Shown: in pieces, positions 1 through 7,715 of the stretch | Numbering within the stretch: the first letter of the stretch is position 1 | Layout of the letters: the number at the start of each line of letters is the position of its first letter | Source of the DNA: Pigmentiphaga litoralis | GTDB taxonomy: Bacteria; Pseudomonadota; Gammaproteobacteria; Burkholderiales; Burkholderiaceae_B | Reading direction: 5' to 3' | Assembly: GCF_013408655.1 (NCBI RefSeq) | Contig: NZ_JACCBP010000001.1 | Coordinates: 3,348,001-3,412,000 of the forward strand | DNA: 64,000 nucleotides | Program-made: the position numbers and the translations under genes | The notes under the pieces: model-generated | The model's database searches: none | What the model saw: the letters and a program-made list of their open reading frames with translations, nothing else | Told to the model about the DNA's origin: nothing

Positions 1-983
1 TGCTGCATTGTGGGCTCGGGCCCGATGCGCCGCTGTCCGGCCTCATGCTTGAAGTGATTGCCATGACGCTGGAAGGCGTGGGCATTCCCATGGTCAAGGG
101 CGGCAACGCCAACACCGTCAAGGCTTTCGAACGCATCATTGCAGAAGCGGGTGGCAGCTTCGAGACCTCTGCAGACGTTGCGCGTGTCCTGGTCCAGGGT
201 GGCAAGGCGTGTGGCGTAACGCTTGCGGACGGCCGCAACTTCTACGCAGAACATGTCATCTGCAACGTCACACCCACCCAGCTGTATGGCCGGCTGACCG
301 AGGGTACGCCCTTGCCGGGTGTCGTCAAAGACCAGGCCGCTGCGTGGAGATATGGCAAAGGCAACATGCAGATCCACCTGGCGCTGTCGGAAGCCCCGCA
401 ATGGCATGCCCCGGAAATGGGCCGGGTGGGCTACGTCCACCTGACAGGCGGCGTTGACGCACTGTCGCGGGCGATCAATGAGGCAGAGCGCGGACTGTTG
501 CCGGCGGAGCCAACCATCTGCATCGCGCAGCCCACTGTCCTTGACCCTACCCGCGCGCCGGAAGGCCGCCACATCCTTTGGATTCAGCTGCCGGAATGCC
601 CGCGGCATCCGACAGGCGATGCTTCAGGAGTCCTTGAAGTATCAGCGCAGGGTGGATGGACCCCTGCGCTGCGGGAAGCTTACGCTGACCGCGTCATCGA
701 AAGGATAGGCAGACACATTCCAAATCTGCAGTCGACCATTCTTGGCCGCGCAGTGTTGGCACCGCCGGATCTAGAAAAGCTGAACATGAATCTTGTCGGT
801 GGCGATCCCTATGGCGGCGATTGCAGCCTGGACCAGTCATTTCTATGGCGTCCGATGCGCGCGACGCGCAACCACACCACGCCCATCAAACATCTTTGGC
901 ACATCGGTGCCTCGACCCATCCCGGTCCGGGACTCGGAGGAACCTCGGGGTTCCACGTGGCAACGGAACTGGGAGCGACATGA
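1..983 (+). CDS. CrtI-like FAD-dependent oxidoreductase, C-terminal part (5' truncated by window edge)
   Basis: The frame is open from base 3, with no start in view, so the gene begins outside the window. The visible ~326 residues match the C-terminal two thirds of the phytoene-desaturase-like NAD(P)/FAD oxidoreductases: a GGNA stretch near the visible start, a long substrate domain, and the C-terminal FAD signature HPGPGLGGTSGFHVA near the end. The N-terminal dinucleotide-binding motif must lie upstream. Such enzymes dehydrogenate or isomerise many non-carotenoid substrates, so the substrate is unknown. The cyclase-family gene follows 35 bases later on the same strand, which suggests one transcript with the catabolic genes downstream. 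Confidence 0.8.
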   Translation, partial: LHCGLGPDAPLSGLMLEVIAMTLEGVGIPMVKGGNANTVKAFERIIAEAGGSFETSADVARVLVQGGKACGVTLADGRNFYAEHVICNVTPTQLYGRLTEGTPLPGVVKDQAAAWRYGKGNMQIHLALSEAPQWHAPEMGRVGYVHLTGGVDALSRAINEAERGLLPAEPTICIAQPTVLDPTRAPEGRHILWIQLPECPRHPTGDASGVLEVSAQGGWTPALREAYADRVIERIGRHIPNLQSTILGRAVLAPPDLEKLNMNLVGGDPYGGDCSLDQSFLWRPMRATRNHTTPIKHLWHIGASTHPGPGLGGTSGFHVATELGAT

Positions 984-1002
984 CATGACGTTGACATCGG
1001 GC

Positions 1003-1009
1003 AAGGAGG
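1003..1009 (+). promoter_or_regulatory. Strong ribosome binding site of the cyclase-family gene
   Basis: AAGGAGG stands 9 bases before the ATG at 1019. It is a near-perfect Shine-Dalgarno sequence and fixes that start. Confidence 0.7.
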
Positions 1010-1018
1010 CCTAGTCAC

Positions 1019-1798
1019 ATGAGCGAGATCATTGGACAGCTGGTTCGCGAACTCAGCAGCGGTACCGTAAAGATCGTCGACCTGACGCACACGTTGTCGC
1101 CCGAATTCCCGACGCTGCAACTACCAGAGCATTTCGGACAGGTAGGCGCATTCAAGATCGAACAGGTGTCACAGTACGACGACGCCGGTCCTGCCTGGTA
1201 CTGGAACAATTTCAGCTGTGGTGAGCACACGGGAACGCACCTGGATGCGCCAGCGCATTGGGTCAGTGGCAAGGACCACCCGCGCAATACGGTGGACACG
1301 ATCGACGTGGAGCGATTCATCGGCCCGGCTGTCGTCATCGATGCAAGCAAGGAAGTCGATGCCGATCCGGACTGGAACCTGACGGTCGAATTCCTTCGTA
1401 CCTGGGAAGCACAGCACGGCAAGATCGAGCCAGACACCTGGGTGCTGTTCCGCACGGATTGGCACAAGCGGCTTCCGGATGCCGCTGCGTTCATGAACAT
1501 GCAAGCAGACGGCGCCCACACTCCGGGCCCGACCCAGGAAGCAGTGGAATGGCTGATCAAGGAGCGCAACGTGCGCGGCTTCGGTGTGGAAACCATCAAC
1601 ACCGACGCCGGCCAGGCATACGCCTGGCCGGTTCCCTATCCTTGCCACACCTTGATGCACGGCGCGAACAAGCTGGGGCTGCAGTGCCTGACGAATCTGG
1701 ACGCATTGCCAGCGACCGGCGCGATGATCATCGCGGCCCCACTGAAGATCCAACGCGGATCGGGATCGCCGCTGCGCGTGCTGGCGCTTGTTCCTTGA
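1019..1798 (+). CDS. Cyclase-family metal-dependent hydrolase (kynurenine formamidase / isatin hydrolase fold)
   Basis: This 259-residue protein carries the metal-binding signature of the PF04199 family, HTGTHLDAPAH, with His70, His74, Asp76 and His80 as expected ligands. Length and motif fit the family, whose known members hydrolyse N-formylkynurenine, isatin and related lactams or formamides. Members with oxygenase neighbours are often ring-opening hydrolases. Here it lies between a CrtI-like oxidoreductase and a DszB-family protein, so a cyclic amide or lactone intermediate is a reasonable guess, but the sequence does not show the substrate. There is no signal peptide, so it should be cytoplasmic. 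The start is fixed by the AAGGAGG at 1003-1009. Confidence 0.85.
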   Translation: MSEIIGQLVRELSSGTVKIVDLTHTLSPEFPTLQLPEHFGQVGAFKIEQVSQYDDAGPAWYWNNFSCGEHTGTHLDAPAHWVSGKDHPRNTVDTIDVERFIGPAVVIDASKEVDADPDWNLTVEFLRTWEAQHGKIEPDTWVLFRTDWHKRLPDAAAFMNMQADGAHTPGPTQEAVEWLIKERNVRGFGVETINTDAGQAYAWPVPYPCHTLMHGANKLGLQCLTNLDALPATGAMIIAAPLKIQRGSGSPLRVLALVP

Positions 1799-1870
1799 AA
1801 AGGCACCGCTCAGTAACATGGACGCTGGTTTTCATTCATCCATGACAGATTGATAGAGAAAGCTTCTCCT

Positions 1871-2944
1871 ATGACCAACACTAGCATTGACACCATCTGG
1901 TACACCCGCTGCCCGGTGCCGACCGCGTCGGCCATCGCCATCACCAACGGCTGGCTGGACGAGGAATTCGCGACTGACTCGATCGCCGTGAAATCCCTGC
2001 GTGCGTCGGCCGACCGTTCCGTCCGTGAATCGCACTTCAGTCACAAGCAGGCCAATTCGTTTCGCCATGGGGGAAATGCGCCTCCGATCTGGTCCCGCTC
2101 ACAGGGCCAGGATGTCGTTGTGATCGGGCTGACCTGGCTGCCGCAATATCAGTCGATTCTTAGTCTGCCGACCAGTGGTATCCGCAACATTGCAGATCTG
2201 AAGGGAAAACGGCTGGCGCTTCCGAGGCGCGTGAACGAAAAAATGGATTTCTGGCGGGCCTCCGCACTGCAAGGGTTCCTACAAGCGTTGGCCACGGTCG
2301 GCCTGTCAGAGAAAGACGTCGAGCTTGTCGATCTACCTATCGAAGAGCCATATATCGGCGAACTGACCACATCCGACACGGGCGCGCTGTTTGATGCCAG
2401 GCAATACGCCAGCTCGGCAAGAGCAGAGACCTTTGCACTGATTCGTGGAGAAGTCGACGCACTCTACAACTACGGGTCCGCAGGCCCGGCGCTGCAGGAA
2501 TTTCTGGGCGCGACCGTGGTGGCTGATTTGAACAAACACCCCGACCGGCGCGTTGCCATCAACAACGGCACGCCCAATGTCCTGACGGTCAGCGGCGAAC
2601 TGTTGCGCGAGCGCCCTGACCTCGTCGCTCGCTACCTGGCCCAACTGCTGCGCGCCGCGGAATGGGCCAGCGAGCACAAGCAGGAAGCCCAAGCCATCAT
2701 TGCCCGCGAGGTATCGGTCGCCGACGAATGGATGCCCTACGCTTTTGACGACGACGTTCACACCTGCCTGGCGCCGACTCTCGACGCAGAACTGGTGCAG
2801 GCGCTGGAGGTGCGTAAAGACTTCATGCTGAAGCATGGCTTCATTCAAAAAGACTTTTCCATTTCCGACTGGATCAAGCCCGAGCCGCTCGCTGAGGCAA
2901 AAAGGTTGATCGAGCAGTCGCAGTCCTCTCACACATCGACTTAG
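1871..2944 (+). CDS. DszB-family protein (desulfinase-like; resembles an ABC-transporter substrate-binding fold)
   Basis: The protein has 357 residues if it starts at the ATG at 1871; a TTG at 1850 would add seven. The fold is that of nitrate/sulfonate/taurine-type binding proteins, but there is no signal peptide or lipobox, so it is probably cytoplasmic. From memory it aligns along its whole length with DszB, 2'-hydroxybiphenyl-2-sulfinate desulfinase (365 residues). The CPVP motif places a Cys at residue 14 (DszB Cys27). His55 and Arg65 followed by HGG keep the ten-residue spacing of DszB His60/Arg70. Later blocks such as GEVDALYNYG and RERPDLVARY also match. I infer C-S bond cleavage on a sulfinate or a related reaction. 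No permease or ATPase of a sulfonate importer is adjacent. A cytosolic binding protein without catalysis is the alternative. Confidence 0.72.
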   Translation: MTNTSIDTIWYTRCPVPTASAIAITNGWLDEEFATDSIAVKSLRASADRSVRESHFSHKQANSFRHGGNAPPIWSRSQGQDVVVIGLTWLPQYQSILSLPTSGIRNIADLKGKRLALPRRVNEKMDFWRASALQGFLQALATVGLSEKDVELVDLPIEEPYIGELTTSDTGALFDARQYASSARAETFALIRGEVDALYNYGSAGPALQEFLGATVVADLNKHPDRRVAINNGTPNVLTVSGELLRERPDLVARYLAQLLRAAEWASEHKQEAQAIIAREVSVADEWMPYAFDDDVHTCLAPTLDAELVQALEVRKDFMLKHGFIQKDFSISDWIKPEPLAEAKRLIEQSQSSHTST

Positions 2945-2992
2945 CTTTATCTGGGCAGCTTCTTCGCGTTATCCCACACACAAAGGACACGG

Positions 2993-3472
2993 ATGGTTGA
3001 TTTTTCATTGAATGGTCAAAAAGTTTCCGTCCAGGCTCCCGCGGATAAGCCGCTGCTCTGGGTGCTTCGCGAGGAATTGAAGCTGACCGGCACCAAGTTC
3101 GGGTGCGGCGTCGCGCAATGCGGGGCGTGTACGGTGCACCTGAATGGTCAACCGACGCGGTCCTGTGTGCTGCCTGTGTCGGCTGTCGCCGGCGCTGACA
3201 TCACAACTATCGAAGGATTGGTCAAGACGGACGTTGGAAGACGCCTATACGATGCCTGGGTCGACCACCAGGTCCCGCAATGTGGCTATTGCCAGTCAGG
3301 TCAACTCATGACCGCCGCGAATGTGATTTCATCTGCCACCGCGCCGCTGCTCCGTGCTGACGTGCTCGAGAAGATGCAAGGCAACCTATGCCGATGCGCC
3401 ACGTACAACCAGATCGCTTCGGCTGTCATCAGTGCTGGCACCACCGCTTCGGGAGCGAACAATGCCAGATAA
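2993..3472 (+). CDS. 2Fe-2S subunit of a molybdenum hydroxylase (isoquinoline 1-oxidoreductase alpha type)
   Basis: This 159-residue subunit carries two [2Fe-2S] clusters. The plant-type ferredoxin site uses Cys38, Cys43, Cys46 and Cys58. The second site uses Cys97, Cys100, Cys133 and Cys135 (CGYC and CRC motifs). Size and motifs fit the small subunit of xanthine-dehydrogenase-family enzymes such as IorA, which passes electrons from the molybdenum site to an acceptor. AAGGA sits five bases before the ATG. The large-subunit gene overlaps its end by 11 bases, so the two are translationally coupled. It has no Tat signal of its own and would be exported together with the large subunit. Confidence 0.92.
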   Translation: MVDFSLNGQKVSVQAPADKPLLWVLREELKLTGTKFGCGVAQCGACTVHLNGQPTRSCVLPVSAVAGADITTIEGLVKTDVGRRLYDAWVDHQVPQCGYCQSGQLMTAANVISSATAPLLRADVLEKMQGNLCRCATYNQIASAVISAGTTASGANNAR

Positions 3473-5645
3473 CACAGTGACCCGCCGCATGTTCATTGCG
3501 GGATCTGGCGTCGCAGCAGTTGGCGTGGCCTTTGGTGCCTGGAAATGGATGGGCGAAGAGCGGGCCCAAGCGTCGACTGGCGTGCTCGCCGCCGAGCCGA
3601 TTTCCGTGTTCAACCCAATTGCCTGGGTCAGTATCGCTTCGGACAACACCGTCACGATCTATTCGCCTGCGGCTGAGATGGGCCAGGGCACCATGACGTC
3701 CCTGCCCAGAGTGCTGGCAGAGGAATTGGAAGTCGACTGGAACACTGTCAGGGTCGAACAATCGCCCGTGAATCCCGGCGCGTTCGGCAACCCTGGCTTT
3801 GGTGGCGCCATGGTCACGGGTTCGTCCCGAACCGTTCGAGGGTATTACCTGCCGTTGCGGCTCGCAGGACTCCAGGCCAAATTGGTCCTGGTGCAGGCCG
3901 CCGCTGACATCTGGGGCGTTCCGCCTACGGAAATCCTTGCCGAAAAGAGCGTGCTGACTCATGCGTCAAGCAATCGCCGCATGACCTACGGCGAGCTGGC
4001 GAAGGTCGCCACAGCCCCCGCGACACTGCCTGTCGTGGATAAGAGCATGCTCAAGCCGATGTCCGCATTTACGATCATCGGCAAGGATGTGCCGCGGGTC
4101 GACGTTCCCTCCAAGTCCGATGGAAGCGCCATTTTTGGCATCGACGTGAGGCTGCCAGGAATGCTGTGGGCTGCCGTGAAGTACGCCGAGGTTCAAGGTG
4201 AAAAACCATTGAGCGTCGACGTCACAAAGGCAGAGGCCGTGAGTGGCGTCAGGAAAATCATCACGTTGCCCTACGGCGTCGCCGTCGTTGCCGATTCATT
4301 CGTGACGGCACGAACAGCCCGAGACCTGCTGGCAGTGACCTGGACCCAGGAAGCGCCTGGCCGGTCCTATGACAGCGATCGGGCCATGACCGAATACGTT
4401 ACCCGTGCAAAGCACCTGACGGAAGCCGGAACAGCGTGGAGCAAGCGCGGCGATGCGCAAAGCGCCATTGACGGGGCAGCGCGCACCATGAGCGCGACCT
4501 ACCTGTCAGCGCATGTGGCGCAAGTCACGCTTGAACCCATGAATTGCACTGCCTGGGTACAGGGCGACCGAATCGAGATCTGGGCGCCGTCACAGATTCC
4601 AAGCGGTGTCCTCGGGGTAGCCGTGCAGTCGGGTTTCCGCGCCGAGAACGTGAAGGTCAACATCACATTGCTGGGTGGCGGCTACGGACGACGGGCCGAA
4701 GTCGACTTCGCTATCGACGCCGTACTCATTGCCAAGCAGATGCCCGACATTCCCGTCCAGGTCATCTGGACGCGCGAAGATGACTTCCAGCGCTCGAAGC
4801 CACGGCCCATGACTGCACAGCATTTGACCGCCGGGCTGGATGCCGACGGGCGCATTGTCGGATGGCGACACCGCATCACGAGCGAAGGGGCGACCATCCG
4901 TCTGGCGCGGGCGCTGTATGACGCTACCGGAGGCAAGGACCCGACGGTCATGAAAGGCAGCGAGAACGTCTACGACATCCCGAATCAACTGGCGGAACAC
5001 TTGCCCGAAAAGCGCGGGATCGATGTCGGCTATTGGCGTGGGGTGGGCCCAAGCTACACCAAATTCGCCGCTGAGACCCTGGTCGATGACATCGCAGTTC
5101 AATTGAAAAAGGATCCCCTGCAGTATCGACTCGACATGTTGAGCGCATCGCCTCGCGCCCAAGCCGTCTTGCGCAGAACGGCAGCGATGGCGAACTACCC
5201 GGTCAGCCGGGGCGCCGGACGTGCGTTGGGGCTTGCTTTCTCAGACGCCTATGAAAGCTTCATCGCCATGATCGTCGATGTATCGATCGTCGAAGGGAAA
5301 ATCGTCGTGCATGAAGTGTGGGCTGCGGTCGACTGCGGCCATGCCATCAGCCCGGCCAACATCAAGACGCAGATCGAAGGATCGGCGTTGTACGGACTGT
5401 CGGCGGCTCTGGGAGAAAAGCTGGATTACAAGGCGGGACAGGTGCAGCAGCAGAATTTGCATGGCTATCCAATCCTTCGATCATCGGGCACGCCGCTGGT
5501 CAATGTCGAAGTCATTCCGACCGACAATCCGCCAGAAGGGATCGGAGAAGTCGGACTGCCGCCCCTCGCACCCGCTGTGGCAAATGCTATTGCGCAGTTG
5601 ACCGGCCGTCGGATCCATACCCTTCCCTTCCCCGCCACCGTGTAA
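3462..5645 (+). CDS. Molybdopterin-binding large subunit of a periplasmic molybdenum hydroxylase (isoquinoline 1-oxidoreductase beta type)
   Basis: This subunit has 727 residues from the ATG at 3462. The N-terminus has a twin-arginine signal, TRRMFIAGSG, followed by a hydrophobic stretch, so the complex should be exported folded with its cofactor. The GGGYGRR motif contributes to cofactor binding, and the EGIGEVGLPP segment near the C-terminus contains the conserved Glu expected at the molybdenum centre. IorB-type enzymes hydroxylate N-heterocycles or oxidise aldehydes with water as oxygen source. There is no FAD subunit, as usual for this branch, and no cytochrome c or XdhC-type maturation gene nearby, so electron acceptor and maturation must come from elsewhere. 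The substrate is unknown. Confidence 0.88.
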   Translation: MPDNTVTRRMFIAGSGVAAVGVAFGAWKWMGEERAQASTGVLAAEPISVFNPIAWVSIASDNTVTIYSPAAEMGQGTMTSLPRVLAEELEVDWNTVRVEQSPVNPGAFGNPGFGGAMVTGSSRTVRGYYLPLRLAGLQAKLVLVQAAADIWGVPPTEILAEKSVLTHASSNRRMTYGELAKVATAPATLPVVDKSMLKPMSAFTIIGKDVPRVDVPSKSDGSAIFGIDVRLPGMLWAAVKYAEVQGEKPLSVDVTKAEAVSGVRKIITLPYGVAVVADSFVTARTARDLLAVTWTQEAPGRSYDSDRAMTEYVTRAKHLTEAGTAWSKRGDAQSAIDGAARTMSATYLSAHVAQVTLEPMNCTAWVQGDRIEIWAPSQIPSGVLGVAVQSGFRAENVKVNITLLGGGYGRRAEVDFAIDAVLIAKQMPDIPVQVIWTREDDFQRSKPRPMTAQHLTAGLDADGRIVGWRHRITSEGATIRLARALYDATGGKDPTVMKGSENVYDIPNQLAEHLPEKRGIDVGYWRGVGPSYTKFAAETLVDDIAVQLKKDPLQYRLDMLSASPRAQAVLRRTAAMANYPVSRGAGRALGLAFSDAYESFIAMIVDVSIVEGKIVVHEVWAAVDCGHAISPANIKTQIEGSALYGLSAALGEKLDYKAGQVQQQNLHGYPILRSSGTPLVNVEVIPTDNPPEGIGEVGLPPLAPAVANAIAQLTGRRIHTLPFPATV

Positions 5646-5655
5646 AAACCCAAGG

Positions 5656-5682
5656 CAAAAAAACAGGGGCAGAGGCCCCTGT
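5656..5682 (-). terminator. Rho-independent terminator of the oxygenase operon
   Basis: An 8-bp stem (ACAGGGGC / GCCCCTGT, 5663-5682, loop AGAG) is followed on the minus strand by a run of seven T. It lies between two convergent genes. The T-run makes it a clear terminator for the minus-strand operon; on the plus strand it lacks a U-tract. Confidence 0.8.
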
Positions 5683-5712
5683 AACCATATTTCGTCGACC
5701 CTTGACGACGAA

Positions 5713-6528
5713 CTACGTTGACGGTTGCGACAGCTTGTCGAACCAGCGAGATGCGGACATTCCCTGGTCAGGGCCCAGGCAAGCAAAGCCGCCGTCGACA
5801 GCGAGATCAGTGCCGGTAATCCAGGACGCGTCAGGGCTGACCGCAAAGACAACCGCCTTGGCAATCTCTTCGCCACGCCCGACTCGGCCAAGCGGATGCA
5901 ACGCGCCGCCCACCCGGTCGGCAACGTCTATCGATCCCCCGCTGACCTTCGCCAGCATCGGCGACCACGTCCACGCCGGCGACACCGATACGACCCGGAT
6001 GCCTGCTGGAGCCAGTTCCACCGCAAAATTCTTCGTGATCTGCAGAAGGGCGGCCTTTGACGCCGGGTACACCGCGCGCCCTGCTGCACCGAACTTGCCG
6101 CCGATACTCGACAGATTGACGACAGCGCCGCCTGGCGGCATGTGTGGCGCCACCTTGCAGGTCAACACCGCAGCCGATACCAGGTTCACATTCAGCGTGC
6201 TGTGCCATTGCGCACGCGTTGACGCGAGCCCTGCATCTTCGTAGATCGCAGCACAGTTAATCAGGATGTCGATGCGACCGCTTTGCGCGACGATATGTTC
6301 CACGCATCGGTCCAAGGCATCGTCATCGGTAATGTCCAACACCATCAGGAATGCGGACGGTCCGATGGCATCAACGATGACCTGCCCCGCCGCGCGGTCC
6401 CGACCCGCCACAAAAACTGCGTCGGCGCCCGCGGCGGCAAGTTCCTTGGCAATATCGGAGCCAAGCCCGCTTGTCGCGCCCGTTACCAGCGCGACCTTGC
6501 CGGCAAGTTTGTTGACCATGTCTGTCAT
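5713..6528 (-). CDS. SDR-family dehydrogenase, probable last enzyme of the ring-hydroxylating oxygenase operon
   Basis: A classical short-chain dehydrogenase of 271 residues. The cofactor motif is TGATSGLG (residues 16-23), the NAG-type motif reads NCAA (91-94), and the catalytic set is Ser141, Tyr154 and Lys158 (YPASK). The start is the ATG at 6528, preceded by AGGGG; an upstream in-frame extension would run into the neighbouring gene. It is the last gene of the oxygenase operon, eight bases behind the isochorismatase-like gene. That position suits a cis-dihydrodiol dehydrogenase or another NAD-dependent oxidation of the oxygenase product, but the family is too broad to decide. Confidence 0.85.
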   Translation of the reverse strand: MTDMVNKLAGKVALVTGATSGLGSDIAKELAAAGADAVFVAGRDRAAGQVIVDAIGPSAFLMVLDITDDDALDRCVEHIVAQSGRIDILINCAAIYEDAGLASTRAQWHSTLNVNLVSAAVLTCKVAPHMPPGGAVVNLSSIGGKFGAAGRAVYPASKAALLQITKNFAVELAPAGIRVVSVSPAWTWSPMLAKVSGGSIDVADRVGGALHPLGRVGRGEEIAKAVVFAVSPDASWITGTDLAVDGGFACLGPDQGMSASRWFDKLSQPST

Positions 6529-6536
6529 GCAAGCCC

Positions 6537-7157
6537 CTACTGAGTTGGATGAATCGGTTGAGTCAGCACGCGCCACGCGTCGGACCCGAATGTCGTGACA
6601 TCCGCCATGAGGGCCATGGAAGCTAGGGCAGCATCGTGCGCCGTGCGCGATGCTGCCGTGCAGGCATCGGCCACGACGCTGACGTCATAGCCATGTTCCG
6701 CCGCATCCCGCACCGTGCTTTCGACGACGGAATGGGTTGCCACGCCTGCGGCGACGACCCGGGCAATGCGATGCTGTCGGAGCAGGCTGTCCAGATGCGT
6801 GCCTCGAAAAGCGCTGATGCTTTTGTGGGTGACCACAAATTCCCTGTCGCTGGACAGCGGCGCGAGGGTATCGAAAAAGTCGGCTCCCCAGGAGCCGTCC
6901 TGCACCGCGCCGATGTCGGCGACACGCCCGAAGATGGGCATGTTCCGCGGAAGGTCGGCGTAGTCGGGGCGAAAAGCCACCCGCACGTGCACGATCAGCC
7001 AGCCCAGATTTCTGGCGTCGGCCAGCAGACGGCGGGCGTGGTCGATGAGCTTGGAGCGATGAGCCTCGTCATCGATACCGACCCGGATCTTGCCGTCCAC
7101 GTGCAACACGTCGTTCTGGAAGTGCAGCGCAAGCAACGCCACCGAGCTTCCAGTCAA
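6537..7157 (-). CDS. Isochorismatase-fold (cysteine hydrolase family) protein lacking the catalytic Cys and Asp
   Basis: This 206-residue protein has the isochorismatase / nicotinamidase fold: an N-terminal beta strand ending in FQND, a KSISAF block and a VVESTVRDAAEHGY block. Lys112 of the usual triad is present. His12 stands where the nucleophile-activating Asp is normally found, and Val144 stands where the catalytic Cys sits in the usual TDxCV motif (here THSVV). It therefore cannot work like a cysteine amidase. PhzD-type isochorismatases also lack the Cys but keep the Asp. It overlaps the beta-subunit gene by 4 bases, so it is co-translated with the oxygenase. Possible roles are another hydrolysis mechanism, a binding protein, or an enzyme that has lost activity. 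Confidence 0.8.
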   Translation of the reverse strand: MTGSSVALLALHFQNDVLHVDGKIRVGIDDEAHRSKLIDHARRLLADARNLGWLIVHVRVAFRPDYADLPRNMPIFGRVADIGAVQDGSWGADFFDTLAPLSSDREFVVTHKSISAFRGTHLDSLLRQHRIARVVAAGVATHSVVESTVRDAAEHGYDVSVVADACTAASRTAHDAALASMALMADVTTFGSDAWRVLTQPIHPTQ

Positions 7158-7690
7158 ATGAACACCTCAAGGCTTGCAAACGTGGCATCACAGTTGATGA
7201 GGTCCACACGCTTCATGTAGATGCGCCACCCGCCCGATTCGGTCGGGATTAGTTTGTGATGCACGGTGGCGGCCAACACCCTTTGCTCAAGCCGCCACTC
7301 GGTAAAGTTCAGGCTGGACCGTACGATGAGTCGACCCGCGGCATCCAGGCCCAGGGCACTGACGCCGCCCACCAAGTGATTGGTACGCGTGGGCGGCTGC
7401 TGCGACCAGTTGCGGGGATTGGAGATCCGGCGCACCCGCAATTCACGCAACATCTTGTCTTCCCAGAACAGGGAAACTTCTTCGAATGGATCGACCTGCC
7501 TGTGAAAACGCGGCACCCAATACCGGCCGTCTTCATCCCAGAGCTGCAACCAGGACTCGAAGTCCCCGTCGTCGAGCAAGCTCGCTTCGTTGAAAATGAA
7601 CTGCGAAAGCACATCCAGCGGTTCACCGACAAGCGTGACCTTGGCATGCGGCACTATCGATACGTCAAAACTGCGATCAAGCAACACCAC
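7154..7690 (-). CDS. Ring-hydroxylating dioxygenase beta subunit
   Basis: This is a 178-residue small subunit of an aromatic-ring-hydroxylating oxygenase (SnoaL/NTF2-like fold). It has typical blocks such as EASLLDDGDFESWLQLW, RVRRISNPRNW, and the C-terminal KRVDLINCDA. Beta subunits are structural partners of the alpha subunit in alpha3beta3 hexamers. I chose GTG at 7690, with AGGAG seven bases before it; longer starts would run into the alpha-subunit gene. It lies 25 bases behind the alpha gene and overlaps the next gene by 4 bases. Confidence 0.88.
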   Translation of the reverse strand: MVLLDRSFDVSIVPHAKVTLVGEPLDVLSQFIFNEASLLDDGDFESWLQLWDEDGRYWVPRFHRQVDPFEEVSLFWEDKMLRELRVRRISNPRNWSQQPPTRTNHLVGGVSALGLDAAGRLIVRSSLNFTEWRLEQRVLAATVHHKLIPTESGGWRIYMKRVDLINCDATFASLEVFI

Positions 7691-7715
7691 GATGGTTCTC
7701 CTGTTTGCCGGTGCG

